Positions 16,700 through 25,390 of a DNA stretch of 64,000 bases are shown in pieces. The stretch lies in NCBI RefSeq assembly GCF_001861355.1, contig NZ_MASN01000052.1, forward strand, positions 1-64,000, in the 5' to 3' direction. This DNA comes from Natrialba sp. SSL1. GTDB lineage: Archaea > Halobacteriota > Halobacteria > Halobacteriales > Natrialbaceae. Numbering within the stretch: the stretch's first letter is position 1; every line of letters begins with the position of its first letter. Both the position numbers and the translations under genes were made by a program. The notes beneath the pieces are model-generated. The model worked only from the letters and a program-made list of their open reading frames with translations. It searched no databases and had not been told where the DNA came from.

Positions 16700-17380
16700 G
16701 TGGGACATAGAGCACTCGTCGGCTACCGCCGGCCGGACGGGCTCTACGACCTGCGATACAGCCACTGGGGCGGCACCGACCCCTCGCTCGCGGCCGAAAT
16801 CACCGCCGACACACCGCTCGCCGACGGCACCGTCTCCGCGAGCCTGCTCGCCGACTCGATCGCCCGCGACCGCATCCTCACCGACCACCTCGATCCCTGC
16901 GTCCACGAGATGCTGTTTCTCGTCGAACCCAGTGCCGGCTACGAGGTCACACCCTACTACGTCTGCTGGCTCGAATGGGGTGACGGCCACGAGGACGGGC
17001 GTGGTGCGCTCATCGGAACTGACCAGACCGACGACTTCGTCAGAACGTGGTTTCGCGCGACCAAGACGACTCTCTCGGACGTACTCGAGATGGGAGTCCT
17101 CTCACAGCGAGCCGCGAAGGTGTATCTCGAGGCACGCGTCTGCGAGGAGTACGCGGGCGTCGTCTACACCTACACGGGGACGACTCCCGGGTCGGCGGAG
17201 ACGGACCGGTCCGAACCCGCCGGCGAACCGTCGGTCCAGCCGACCTCACTCCCGAAGGGGGATCGATTCCCGCCGGAGCTTCGCGGCTGGTTCGACGAGA
17301 CATCCTTCGACTCCCTCCCGCCGTACGACGACCGAACCGACGACGAGCAAGACGACGACCGAGGCCCAGACTGGTCGTAG
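16700..17380 (+). CDS. Haloarchaeal DUF6735-type protein
   Basis: A 226-residue protein with GTG start at 16700 giving the N-terminus (V/M)GHRALVGYRRPDGLYDLRYSHWGG, which I recognise as a family restricted to haloarchaea, probably DUF6735. The middle (FLVEPSAGYEVTPYYVCWLEWGDGHEDGRGALI) is conserved-looking, while the C-terminal 60 residues are a disordered acidic tail (ASP/GLU-rich). Function unknown. The frame extends much further upstream through the 26-bp repeats, but that part does not look coding. It ends 12 nt from the convergent MutS-like gene. Confidence 0.75.
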   Translation: MGHRALVGYRRPDGLYDLRYSHWGGTDPSLAAEITADTPLADGTVSASLLADSIARDRILTDHLDPCVHEMLFLVEPSAGYEVTPYYVCWLEWGDGHEDGRGALIGTDQTDDFVRTWFRATKTTLSDVLEMGVLSQRAAKVYLEARVCEEYAGVVYTYTGTTPGSAETDRSEPAGEPSVQPTSLPKGDRFPPELRGWFDETSFDSLPPYDDRTDDEQDDDRGPDWS

Positions 17381-17392
17381 CCACCCATCGAC

Positions 17393-19318
17393 TCAGCCGC
17401 TCCAGCGAGCGTCCGCCAACGTCCGCTGGACCACGTCGTTGCCGACCGCCTCACCGAGCGTCTCGAAGCCCGAACGCTCGGCCCGGTCGTCCGCGTTCGC
17501 CACCAGTCGCGAGACGATGAACTCCGGCGTCGACCGCCCCACCGTGTCGAACCGCGGCTGGTAATCCACGAGCAACTCGAGTTCCGGACTCAGTCCCTCG
17601 GCGAAAATGCCGTCCACGCGAGCCTCGGGCGGCAGCGGCTCCAGATCGTCTGCGAGGTGCGTGACGAAGACGCCGAGCGCGTCGCGATCGACGGTCAGCG
17701 TCACGAGTCCGTGCAACAGATCGGCCGCACTTCCCGGCTCCGTGATCGCCTCGAACTCGTCGACTAACATTAGCGTCCGGCCATCCGAGGACAGCGGCGG
17801 CACGACCGAGCGCAGGGTGGACTCGAGTACCCCCGCGTTGAAACTGGCGTGGCGACGGTGGAACACGAGCGAGTCGACGGGCGTCACCTCGGCGCGCTCG
17901 GCGGGGACGGGCAGCCCCATCGAGGCGAGCAGGACGACCTGACAGAGCGTCTCGAGGAGGGTGGTTTTCCCGCCGCTGTTCGCGCCGGTGAGGACGGAGA
18001 CACGTTCCCGTCCGGGAACTGCGTTTGCGCTGGCGTCGTCATTGGTATCGGTGCCGGTGCCGGCGCCGGTTCCGCTGCCGACGCTGATACCAGTGCCAAC
18101 GTCGGTACCGATCCCGTCTCGGCCGGAGATCGCATCCGCCTCAGTGAGCCCGTGCGCACCCAGTGCGTAGGTGATCGGCTGGACCTGGTCGCCACTCTCA
18201 CTCCGACCACCATCGCGCTGGTCGACACCCGAGTCGGTCGCCGGCGAGGCGAGCGTCAGATTCCGCGCCTCGACGACCGACACCGCAGCCGACTCGCCCT
18301 CGACGAACGTCGGCCGAGTACAGTCGTACGCGAGCGCGAAGCGCGCGAGCGAGAGGTGTAACGCGATGTCGTCGACCGCCGCGACCGCCTGGTTGATGGC
18401 GGCGCGAGCGCCCTCGAGTTCAGCCCGCAACTCCCCAGCGACCTGCTCTTCGCGTTCGTCGATCGCCGCCGTGAGATCGCCGCGCAAGGTCCGGAGCGTA
18501 CTCCCCACGAAATCCGTCGCGTCGGTCGCGTCCGTCGGCATCGCCTCGCGAACCTGGTCGACCGTCACCGCCGTCTCCGAGAGCAGGTGATCCTCGAACG
18601 CCTCGCGGAACTGCCCCACGTCGCGGACGCCGTCGTCCCGCAACTCCTCGATCAACTCGAGTGCGTTCGCGTCCATGTCCTCGACAGTACCGAGGGCGTC
18701 GCGCAGGCGGTCGAGTTCGTCGTCGGCACCGCGGACGAGTCGACCCTGGCCGCCGTCGTCCGCGAACGCGGAGAGCGCGTCGGCGGCGGTTGCGAGCGTG
18801 TCGCGCTCGAGTTCGGCGACGGTTTCGAACGGGCCGGAGTCGACCCCGGCCTCGAGCAGAGCGAGCGCGGTTTCGACGGCGGCGCGTTCGCTCTCGTCGC
18901 GCTCGTCGTAGCGCTCGTAGGCTTCGAGGACGGCCTCGCGGTCTGCCTTCTCGAGTGCCGCCCAGGCGTCGCGGGCTGCGAGCACGTCGTCGAGTCGCGA
19001 TTCCATCTCCTCGCGGCTGGTCAGCGGCGTGAGCACGCGGATTCGGTCGGCCGCGCGCTGCGTGACCGCGTGCTCGACCGCCAGATCGAGTAGATCTTTG
19101 TACGCCGCGCGTGCGTCGCTCGTCGCCAGCATGTCGATTCCGTCGCCGCCGGTCGCCCGCCGCAGGATGCGCGTTGCTCTGCCGCGAGCGAGGCCGGCTG
19201 TCGCGAGTTCGCGAACGTCGCCGCTCTCGATCGCCCGGATCGCGCGGTCCCGTCCCAGCTCCGACACAAGTGTCTCCCTCGTCTTCGGGCCGACGCCCCA
19301 GTACTCCTCGAGTCGCAT
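17393..19318 (-). CDS. MutS-family ATPase with helix-hairpin-helix N-terminus
   Basis: A 641-residue archaeal MutS-related protein of the MutS5/MutS2-like group rather than canonical MutS. An N-terminal HhH (MRLEEYWGVGPKTRETLV) and a long coiled-coil/lever region precede the C-terminal ABC ATPase: Walker A GANSGGKTTLLETL, Walker B RTLMLVDEFEAITEPG and a FVTHLADDL switch. There is no N-terminal mismatch-recognition domain, so a role in recombination or DNA repair is more likely than mismatch correction. Just before Walker A sits a low-complexity insertion (GTxGTx, plus-strand 18036-18115) that looks like simple-repeat expansion. Confidence 0.88.
   Translation of the reverse strand: MRLEEYWGVGPKTRETLVSELGRDRAIRAIESGDVRELATAGLARGRATRILRRATGGDGIDMLATSDARAAYKDLLDLAVEHAVTQRAADRIRVLTPLTSREEMESRLDDVLAARDAWAALEKADREAVLEAYERYDERDESERAAVETALALLEAGVDSGPFETVAELERDTLATAADALSAFADDGGQGRLVRGADDELDRLRDALGTVEDMDANALELIEELRDDGVRDVGQFREAFEDHLLSETAVTVDQVREAMPTDATDATDFVGSTLRTLRGDLTAAIDEREEQVAGELRAELEGARAAINQAVAAVDDIALHLSLARFALAYDCTRPTFVEGESAAVSVVEARNLTLASPATDSGVDQRDGGRSESGDQVQPITYALGAHGLTEADAISGRDGIGTDVGTGISVGSGTGAGTGTDTNDDASANAVPGRERVSVLTGANSGGKTTLLETLCQVVLLASMGLPVPAERAEVTPVDSLVFHRRHASFNAGVLESTLRSVVPPLSSDGRTLMLVDEFEAITEPGSAADLLHGLVTLTVDRDALGVFVTHLADDLEPLPPEARVDGIFAEGLSPELELLVDYQPRFDTVGRSTPEFIVSRLVANADDRAERSGFETLGEAVGNDVVQRTLADARWSG
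18036..18115. repeat. GTx-type simple repeat inside the MutS-like gene
   Basis: Six-nucleotide-phased words (GGTGCC, GGTATC, CAGTGCC) encode a Gly/Thr/Asp stretch in the ATPase linker. Positions 18090-18109 match 58779-58798 at 19 of 20 bases, in the same strand orientation, so the tract is related to the intergenic repeat near 58,700. Confidence 0.75.
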
Positions 19319-19440
19319 AGTATACGCATCGCATTCGAGTCAGTACGCTTGAATACTGTGCCATCGGCTACCCGCTGGCGCGTGTCGGCGCAGATACAGG
19401 CGTGCATACAAACATATATTACCTCTTCATACATTCTTCC

Positions 19441-19638
19441 ATGTCAACAGGAACCCCGAACCCGACTGCTATCAGGCTCGGATTCGTCTACTGCTGTGGC
19501 GTCGTGCTGGCGTTTACAGCCGGTCGGCTGTCCGACGGCACGGCAGAACAGGGCAACTGGCCGTTCCTCCTCGCAACCACCCTGCTGATCGGACTCGGAC
19601 TCTACGGAATCGTCCGTTCCAGTGCACCTCGCTCGTAG
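19441..19638 (+). CDS. Small two-TM membrane protein, 65 aa
   Basis: A 65-residue protein starting MSTGTPNPTAIRLG, with spans GFVYCCGVVLAFTAGRL (about 14-30) and WPFLLATTLLIGLGLYGIV (about 40-58) and a short basic end. No family recognised. AT-rich TATA-like sequence (ACATATATTACC, just before 19430) lies upstream, and the in-frame ATG at 19402 is judged to be leader sequence. Confidence 0.6.
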   Translation: MSTGTPNPTAIRLGFVYCCGVVLAFTAGRLSDGTAEQGNWPFLLATTLLIGLGLYGIVRSSAPRS

Positions 19639-19692
19639 CAGGCAGGGCTGTGCTCAGCGCGGTGTGTGCCAGGGCAGGAATTCTCGAATGGG

Positions 19693-19708
19693 GTGTACTC
19701 GAGTACAC
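19693..19708. promoter_or_regulatory. Perfect 16-bp palindrome, possible operator
   Basis: GTGTACTCGAGTACAC is perfectly self-complementary and lies 12 bp upstream of a TATA-like TTTAA (19720-19724) for the gene at 19750. Its core TACTCGAGTA (19696-19705) is also over-represented elsewhere in the window, so it could equally be a genome-wide motif. Confidence 0.45.
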
Positions 19709-19749
19709 TCGACCGTAGATTTAAGCGGCCACCGACAACGTATCGAGTA

Positions 19750-20310
19750 ATGGCAAACCGGCGTCACGAACGGCAGTACTCCGGCTGGGATGAGGCGGGT
19801 GCCAGCGACGGGATGGTTCGACAGTACGACACCACCCGAATGCGCTGGGTCGAACTCGACCTCGAAGACGTACCGGATCGCGTAATCGCGCGCCACCGCG
19901 GAGCGGACGGGTCAGCGGAAACAGACGGATCGCCGGAACCAGACAGCTCGTCGGAGTCTCCATCGAAACCCAACCGAGGGTCTGACCCGGCTGCACAGAC
20001 AGGTGAGATCGTCGATGTCAAACTCGTACTCGAGTCCGCCCAGACGAAACACGCCGTCGAATCGTTCGTCGTCACCGTCGAAAACCGCGGTACTGAGCCG
20101 CTGACGGTCGACCGTGCAGGGCTCACGTTCGACGACGATCCCGAAAAGAGCGCGCCGATCGAGGCGGTGGCACTCGAGTCCGGTGGGACGGCAGCGATCG
20201 AGGTGCACTGGAGCTGGATTCATCAGGACCAGGACGTGTTGACGGTCGACGTTCGCTCGGGGAGTGAGTCGATTTCGTCGGCGACGGTCGATCTCGACGA
20301 GTACAGGTAG
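19750..20310 (+). CDS. Conserved haloarchaeal protein with C-terminal beta-sandwich, 186 aa
   Basis: A 186-residue protein with no signal peptide or membrane span. The first 50 residues are polar (RRHERQYSGWDEAG...DTTRMRWVELDLEDVPDRVI). A disordered Ser/Pro/Glu linker of about 45 residues follows. The last 85 residues look like an immunoglobulin/CARDB-like domain (VESFVVTVENRGTEPLTVDRAGLTF, EVHWSWIHQDQDVLTVDV). Function unknown. The start is supported by a TATA-like element 26-30 nt upstream, giving a leaderless message. Confidence 0.65.
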   Translation: MANRRHERQYSGWDEAGASDGMVRQYDTTRMRWVELDLEDVPDRVIARHRGADGSAETDGSPEPDSSSESPSKPNRGSDPAAQTGEIVDVKLVLESAQTKHAVESFVVTVENRGTEPLTVDRAGLTFDDDPEKSAPIEAVALESGGTAAIEVHWSWIHQDQDVLTVDVRSGSESISSATVDLDEYR

Positions 20311-20386
20311 CGGTCTGTTCGACTATATGCACATTCGTGTATAATATTGTGTGATGAACCGTCTCTGGAGCGCACAAACACGGGGA

Positions 20387-20393
20387 TTTTTAT
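20387..20393 (+). promoter_or_regulatory. TATA box of purF
   Basis: TTTTTAT ends 25 nt before the first purF ATG at 20418, the spacing of a leaderless haloarchaeal promoter. This supports 20418 over the in-frame ATG at 20457. Confidence 0.55.
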
Positions 20394-20417
20394 CCGGGCG
20401 GGCACCTATGGACGAGC

Positions 20418-21929
20418 ATGACTGATGGGCGGGGCGAAACTCCCCGGCGAACAGGAATGACCGAAAAGTGCGGCGTCGTCGGCGTCTCACTGGACGGTCG
20501 AGACGCGGCACGACCGTTGTACTACGCGCTCTACGCACTCCAGCACCGCGGCCAGGAGTCCGCCGGAATCGTCACGCACGACGGCTTCCAGCAGCACAGC
20601 CACGTCGACATGGGCCTCGTCGGCGATGTCTTCGGCGAGGGCGACCTCGATCCACTCGCCGGCTCGGCCGGGATCGGCCACGTCCGCTATCCGACCGCCG
20701 GTTCCGTCGACTCCTCGTGTGCACAGCCCTTCTCCGTCTCGTTCAAGAGCGGCTCGCTCGGCCTCTCGCACAACGGCAACCTCGTCAACGCCGACGAGAT
20801 CCGGGACGAGTTGGCCGCCCTCGGCCACGCGTTCACGAGCGACGGCGACACCGAGGTCATCGCACACGACCTCGCGCGCAACCTCCTGGAAGAAGACCTC
20901 GTGCGCGCCGTCAAACGCACGATGGGGCGCATCCACGGCTCCTACGCGCTGACGATCAGCCACGACGACACCGTCCTCGGCGTCCGCGACCCACAGGGGA
21001 ACCGGCCGCTCTGTATCGGCGAACTCGAGGACGGCTACATCCTCGCCTCCGAGTCGGCTGCGATCGACACGCTCGACGGCGAACTGGTCCGTGACGTTCG
21101 GCCGGGCGAACTCGTCGTCCTGCAGGAAGACGGCGACGGCTTCGACTCCTACCAGCTCGTCGAGAAGGATAACACGGCCCATTGCTTCTTCGAGCACGTC
21201 TACTTCGCGCGCCCGGACAGCGTCATCGACGAGACGCTCGTCTACGAGGCGCGCCGGAACCTCGGGCGCAAGCTCTGGGAGGAAAGCGGCGTCGAGACGG
21301 ACGTCGTCATGCCGGTGCCTGACTCCGGGCGCGCGTTCGCCTCGGGCTACGCCGACGCGGCGACCGAGACGACCGCCGACGGTGAGATTCGAGCCGAGGA
21401 GGATGACGGCGTCGAATTCGCCGAAGGCCTGATGAAGAACCGCTACGTCGGGCGGACGTTCATCATGCCGACCCAAGACGAGCGCGAACGCGCCGTCCGG
21501 CTGAAGCTCAACCCGATCAAGTCCACGATCGAGGGGAAAACCGTCACCGTCATCGACGACTCGATCGTCCGCGGGACGACCTCGACGCAGCTCGTCCAGC
21601 TCCTGAAAGACTGCGGTGCGGCAGAGGTTCACGTCCGGATCGGTGCGCCGGAAATCGTCGCCCCGTGTTACATGGGAATCGACATGGCTACTCGGGAAGA
21701 ACTGATCGCCTCGGACAAGTCGACCGACGAGATTCGGGACGCGATCAGCGCCGACAGCCTGGCGTACCTCTCGACCGATGCCGTCGCAGATGTCCTCGGG
21801 AAAGAGCGCCTTGACCTCTGTCTGGGCTGTGTTACCGGCGAGTACCCCTACGATATCGAGGGCGAGGAAACCGACCGGGACGTCCAGCGACCGCAACTCG
21901 CCAGCCGGCAGCTGTCGGCAGACGACTAG
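20418..21929 (+). CDS. purF: Amidophosphoribosyltransferase PurF
   Basis: PurF transfers the glutamine amide to PRPP, the first committed step of purine synthesis. The 503-residue protein has an N-terminal Ntn-type glutaminase domain whose nucleophile is the Cys of EKCGVVGVSLDG, residue 18 from this start. Other landmarks are ALQHRGQESAGI, GHVRYPTAGS and LSHNGNLVN. The PRTase domain carries the PRPP loop VTVIDDSIVRGTTSTQLV. The C-terminal CLGCVTGEYPYDI matches cysteine ligands of the [4Fe-4S] cluster found in the Bacillus-type enzyme. The propeptide before Cys18 would be removed; starting at 20457 shortens it to four residues. An acidic insert lies near residue 320. Confidence 0.96.
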   Translation: MTDGRGETPRRTGMTEKCGVVGVSLDGRDAARPLYYALYALQHRGQESAGIVTHDGFQQHSHVDMGLVGDVFGEGDLDPLAGSAGIGHVRYPTAGSVDSSCAQPFSVSFKSGSLGLSHNGNLVNADEIRDELAALGHAFTSDGDTEVIAHDLARNLLEEDLVRAVKRTMGRIHGSYALTISHDDTVLGVRDPQGNRPLCIGELEDGYILASESAAIDTLDGELVRDVRPGELVVLQEDGDGFDSYQLVEKDNTAHCFFEHVYFARPDSVIDETLVYEARRNLGRKLWEESGVETDVVMPVPDSGRAFASGYADAATETTADGEIRAEEDDGVEFAEGLMKNRYVGRTFIMPTQDERERAVRLKLNPIKSTIEGKTVTVIDDSIVRGTTSTQLVQLLKDCGAAEVHVRIGAPEIVAPCYMGIDMATREELIASDKSTDEIRDAISADSLAYLSTDAVADVLGKERLDLCLGCVTGEYPYDIEGEETDRDVQRPQLASRQLSADD

Positions 21930-21936
21930 GATCGCT

Positions 21937-21975
21937 GGCGGTTACGGGCGGCTACGGCCGGCTACGGCCGTGCCT
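21937..21975. repeat. 10-bp tandem repeat after purF stop
   Basis: Units GTTACGGGCG, GCTACGGCCG and GCTACGGCCG run consecutively from 21941, with partial copies at both ends, starting 8 bp after the purF stop codon. Confidence 0.8.
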
Positions 21976-22013
21976 GTTGCCGAAATATGACAGTCATCAA
22001 AACGCTGCGCTAA

Positions 22014-22018
22014 TTTTA
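22014..22018 (+). promoter_or_regulatory. TATA-like element of a small membrane-protein gene
   Basis: TTTTA within TAATTTTAACATA ends 26 nt upstream of the ATG at 22045, consistent with a leaderless transcript and supporting the short gene that follows. Confidence 0.5.
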
Positions 22019-22044
22019 ACATAGAGACGCGTGAACACCTCACT

Positions 22045-22188
22045 ATGGACTTAAACGAGTTCCTCGAGGGGCACAATCTGACGGGACGACAGGCAGCGAT
22101 CATCTTCTTTGGGTTCCTGTTACTGATCATCATCGCTGGACTGTTCCTGATACTGTTCAGTGACTTCTTCCAGGAGCTGATCTCGTAG
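22045..22188 (+). CDS. Single-TM small protein, 47 aa
   Basis: A 47-residue gene: MDLNEFLEGHNLTGRQ, a strongly hydrophobic span (AAIIFFGFLLLIIIAGLFLIL, split here as one helix) and SDFFQELIS before TAG. Support comes from the TATA-like element at leaderless spacing, the clean amphipathic start and the hydrophobic composition. Function unknown. It sits between purF and the convergent DUF420 gene. Confidence 0.65.
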   Translation: MDLNEFLEGHNLTGRQAAIIFFGFLLLIIIAGLFLILFSDFFQELIS

Positions 22189-22244
22189 CCCCCGGACTCA
22201 CAGCGTTCCTCCGTCGACGCCCAGAATCGTTCTACCAGGATCGC

Positions 22245-22808
22245 TCAATACAGTACGTGACCGAGCACGTACACCACGATTCCCAGCGAAAACGAAATCA
22301 GCCAGAGGCTCGCCGCGATTCGTCCGATACGAGCGTGGCTCGTCTGTCGAAGCTCGGAAATCGGGCGCGAAACCGCCAGCAACAGCACATAGTACACGAG
22401 CGGAATACAGACGACTGCGAGGAGGATGTGGATCGCCAGAACCGGCAGGTAGACGGTGAGATAAACCGTCTCAGGGCCAGGGAACGGATCCGGGCCACCG
22501 GTCGCGATCAATCGATAGAGGTAGAACGTGAGAAACGCCCCAAAGAGGGCGAACGAAGCGAGCATCGCCCGTCGGTGTGCAACCACGTTACCACGGCGGA
22601 TCGCTCGCCACCCCACCGCGATCGTCGCGATCGCCGTCGCGCTGATCACGACGTTGAGATGTGGAATGGACTCGAGTACCCATCCAGGCGCAGCGGGGAC
22701 GGCCGACTGTGGAATGCGGCCGCCTGCGGCAGCAAAGACGACGATGAGTGAGACGACGCTCAGGACAGCAGTGAGTGGGGTAACACGGTCGCGCGAGACG
22801 TACTCCAT
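22245..22808 (-). CDS. DUF420-type membrane protein
   Basis: A 187-residue protein with about five membrane spans. Segments IPHLNVVISATAIATIAVGW, HRRAMLASFALFGAFLTFYLYR and VYLTVYLPVLAIHILLAVVCIPLVYYVLLLA are typical of DUF420, a family often found near heme-copper oxidase genes and carrying conserved histidines (HLN, HRR, IHI) that may bind heme or metal. No oxidase gene lies here. The last span ends VVYVLGHVLY. Confidence 0.85.
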   Translation of the reverse strand: MEYVSRDRVTPLTAVLSVVSLIVVFAAAGGRIPQSAVPAAPGWVLESIPHLNVVISATAIATIAVGWRAIRRGNVVAHRRAMLASFALFGAFLTFYLYRLIATGGPDPFPGPETVYLTVYLPVLAIHILLAVVCIPLVYYVLLLAVSRPISELRQTSHARIGRIAASLWLISFSLGIVVYVLGHVLY

Positions 22809-23001
22809 TGTCTATAGGTGAGTGTTGGACGGAACGAGGAAGTGCGTATCGACTTTGCGTGCAGCGGTGCTCTCGAGTGAGAGTGGGTGTTGCGATATTC
22901 CCGAATTACAACACTGGCACTGTCGCTCTTTGGTGTAGTTTCCTGAAAGGATTATGCGTGGGTGATGTCCACGAAGGGAAATCACCTGCATCGTGTTGCT
23001 C

Positions 23002-23042
23002 GGCGGTGAAACCGCCTCGCGTTTCGCGGTACGATGTACCGC
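23002..23042 (-). other. Three tandem hairpins next to the tRNA-Leu 3' end
   Basis: Perfect stems at 23002-23007/23011-23016, 23018-23021/23025-23028 and 23026-23032/23036-23042 with 3-nt loops lie just 3' of the tRNA, 8 bp from its end. They could be a processing or termination signal for the tRNA transcript or a remnant of a mobile-element end. The rest of the 242-bp gap from 22809 holds no gene that I can see. Confidence 0.45.
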
Positions 23043-23050
23043 GCATGCGA

Positions 23051-23135
<85 letters not shown>

Positions 23136-23180
23136 TCGCGTTTTCGTTCTTTGTCTGCACTCAATCGTATCCAGTGTGAT

Positions 23181-23188
23181 TATAAAAG
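23181..23188 (-). promoter_or_regulatory. TATA box of tRNA-Leu
   Basis: TATAAAAG on the plus strand (CTTTTATA on the minus) lies 46 nt upstream of the tRNA 5' end, allowing a short 5' leader of about 20 nt removed by RNase P. Confidence 0.55.
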
Positions 23189-23276
23189 CCCTTTCCTTTG
23201 TGCTTGCGTCTGCGGCGGGGTCACACGGGACCGATTGGAACGGAGATTTCAAATGGCGCAATTGCCAAAGCATACC

Positions 23277-23801
23277 ATGGCTAAATACTCGACCGGTTCG
23301 TCCGGCGGCGGTGGCGGGACGAACTGCGAACTCTGTGGTGCCGAAAGCGACTCCCTGCGGCTGGCGTCCGTCGCCGGTGCGGAACTCGAGGTCTGCCCCG
23401 ACTGTGCGCCCCACGATGATACCCAGCAAACGTCGAGTCGCCGACGCTCCTCGCAGGACTCGGGCGGGTCGCGCTCACAGGACGAGCCGAGCCGCAAGCA
23501 GAAGGCCGCCCAGAACGTCGCGAAGGCGAACCCCGTCTGGGACGGCGACTCCGAGCACTGGGAGAAAGACGGCACGAACTACGACGACGACCCGCTGCCG
23601 TACCTCGTCTCGAACTACGGCGACGAACTCACCGAGGCCCGGCAGGAGGCTGGCCTCCAGCGCTCCGAACTCGCCGACGAGCTCGAGGTCCCCGAGAAGG
23701 ATCTCCTCGCGGTCGAACAGGGCCGCGCAACGCAGGCTGGCATCGGCGGCGGGCTGATCGATGCACTCGAGGAGCACCTCGATATCGAACTGGCTGAGTG
23801 A
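23277..23801 (+). CDS. Archaeal multiprotein bridging factor aMBF1
   Basis: A 174-residue protein: N-terminal zinc ribbon (NCELC...VCPDCAPHD, residues 16-41), a disordered Ser/Arg/Gln linker, and a C-terminal Cro-type HTH (LVSNYGDELTEARQEAGLQRSELADELEVPEKDLLAVEQG). This is the archaeal MBF1 architecture; the protein associates with ribosomes and may link to transcription. The ATG at 23277 gives the usual MAKYSTGSSGGGG start; an in-frame ATG at 23253 would add eight residues. It is divergent from tRNA-Leu. Confidence 0.9.
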   Translation: MAKYSTGSSGGGGGTNCELCGAESDSLRLASVAGAELEVCPDCAPHDDTQQTSSRRRSSQDSGGSRSQDEPSRKQKAAQNVAKANPVWDGDSEHWEKDGTNYDDDPLPYLVSNYGDELTEARQEAGLQRSELADELEVPEKDLLAVEQGRATQAGIGGGLIDALEEHLDIELAE

Positions 23802-23891
23802 GAGCGGAGGGATCAAACGGAATCGAGACCGAGCAGGGAACACTCGCAATCGGCGAGCAGCTTTTTAGTACCAGGCGACGGAGTGAGACCG

Positions 23892-25223
23892 ATGAGTGGG
23901 CAACGGGCGGCAGCGGAGCCGTACGCCACGCGGTTCGAGACCGAAGTGACGGCGATCGACGGCCGACGAGTCTGGCTCGAGACGAGCTACTTCTACGGCG
24001 AGAGCGGCGGCCAGCCGGCCGACCGCGGGACGATTGATGGGACTGCAGTCGAGGACGTCCAACTCGAGGACGGTGAGCAGGTTCACGTATTGGCCGCGGA
24101 GCCGTCGTTCCGGGCCGGCCAGCGCGTCCTCTGTTCGATCGACTGGTCGTTCCGGATGTACTGCATGCGTGCACACACGGCCAGCCACGCCCTCTACGGA
24201 GCCGGCCGCCGGCTCCTCGACGACCTCGGCTACGGCGGCTTCGACATCGGCGAGGAGAAGGTCCGTGTCGACCTCGAGACGACCAGTGAACTCGACGATG
24301 AGACGCTGCTCGAACTCGACTCGCTCGTGAACAGAGCCGTCTGGGAGTCCCGTCCTGTTTCCTGGGAGGACATCCCGGTGGCCGACGCACGCGAGCGCGA
24401 AGATATCGCGTTCAACGAGGCCACCGAGGACGGCGCGTTCCAGAAGGGCCGCGTCCGCATCGTCACGATCGGCGGCGCGGACGAAAACGGCGGCAACGGC
24501 ACACGTGCGCGAAACAGATCGTCTGCCGGGCCGACCGTCACCACGAGCACCGACGGTTCGGCAGAGCCCTGGGACATCGCCGCCTGTGGCGGCACGCACG
24601 TCCGAAACACGCGCGAAATCGGCCCCGTCACCGTCCTCGGACGATCGAACCCCGGCGAAGGCATGACGCGCGTCGAGTTCAGCGTCGGCCCGACGGCTAT
24701 CGACCGCCGGCGCGAGGAGAAGGCCGTCGCACTCACCGCACGCCAGGAACTCGGCGTTCCCCTCGAGGAGGTCGGCGACGAACTGGCTCGCCTGCAGGAC
24801 GAACGCGACGACCTCGCCGCCGAGGTACAGACACTCCAACGCGACCTGGTCGACCACCAACTCGAGTCCGCCGACTCGTTCGAACGGGACGGACTCGAGT
24901 GGCTGGCCGTCGCGGCCGGTGGAGAAGGCGGCGAGAGCACAGGTATCGACGCGAACGACGCGGGCGAAATCGCACGTGACGAAGCAGGTGACCGGGCAGC
25001 CGTCGTCGTCATTTCGGGTTCGGCTGGCTCACCGTACGCGGTCGCGAGTGTAGCCGAAGACGCACAGGAGACGATTTCGGCTAGCGCGGTAATCGACGCT
25101 CTGACGGCCGAATTCGGCGGCGGTGGCGGCGGCTCCGATGCGCTCGCACAGGCTGGTGGCTTTGCCGAGTTGCCAGACGAGGACGAGATTCGGGACGTAC
25201 TCGAGTCGGTCGAGTTCCAGTAG
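23892..25223 (+). CDS. Long AlaX-type alanyl-tRNA editing protein with DHHA1 domain
   Basis: A 443-residue trans-editing protein that hydrolyses mischarged Ser- or Gly-tRNA(Ala). It resembles the editing half of AlaRS without the catalytic core: TSYFYGESGGQPADRG, the zinc motif HTASHAL (residues 97-103) and CGGTHVRNT (near 235). A coiled coil follows (DELARLQDERDDLAAEVQTLQRDL), then a C-terminal DHHA1-type domain ending FGGGGGGSDALAQAGG. This is the AlaX-L form. A polar, Gly/Asn/Ser-rich insertion (about residues 196-230) separates the two zinc motifs, probably halophile-specific. The start at 23892 drops three unlikely upstream codons. Confidence 0.93.
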   Translation: MSGQRAAAEPYATRFETEVTAIDGRRVWLETSYFYGESGGQPADRGTIDGTAVEDVQLEDGEQVHVLAAEPSFRAGQRVLCSIDWSFRMYCMRAHTASHALYGAGRRLLDDLGYGGFDIGEEKVRVDLETTSELDDETLLELDSLVNRAVWESRPVSWEDIPVADAREREDIAFNEATEDGAFQKGRVRIVTIGGADENGGNGTRARNRSSAGPTVTTSTDGSAEPWDIAACGGTHVRNTREIGPVTVLGRSNPGEGMTRVEFSVGPTAIDRRREEKAVALTARQELGVPLEEVGDELARLQDERDDLAAEVQTLQRDLVDHQLESADSFERDGLEWLAVAAGGEGGESTGIDANDAGEIARDEAGDRAAVVVISGSAGSPYAVASVAEDAQETISASAVIDALTAEFGGGGGGSDALAQAGGFAELPDEDEIRDVLESVEFQ

Positions 25224-25225
25224 GG

Positions 25226-25325
25226 TTTTGGCTGAGACTTCGGTTTTGGTTGGGTTACGTTTGTGTTGCCATTCAGATCTGGGTCCAGATTTGGATTCGG
25301 CTTCGGATTTGTCGTCTCCGAGGCG
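25226..25325. repeat. TTTGG-type degenerate simple repeat
   Basis: The gap after the AlaX gene is T/G-rich with repeated GGTTTTGG, GGTTGGG, GATTTGGATTCGG and TTCGGATTTG words, unlike neighbouring coding DNA. It precedes gluconate dehydratase copy 1 and holds no gene. Confidence 0.6.
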
Positions 25326-25390
25326 ACTGTGCCAACGAACTGAGCGCTGGTGCCCCCAGCATTATGCCCGTCATCGGTGTACACGCCCCG

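Noticed and set aside
20487-21896. Long antisense frame over purF (469 codons) and similar long antisense frames over other genes
   Set aside because: Long shadow frames are expected in GC-rich DNA with strong third-position bias; the sense frames carry the recognised motifs.
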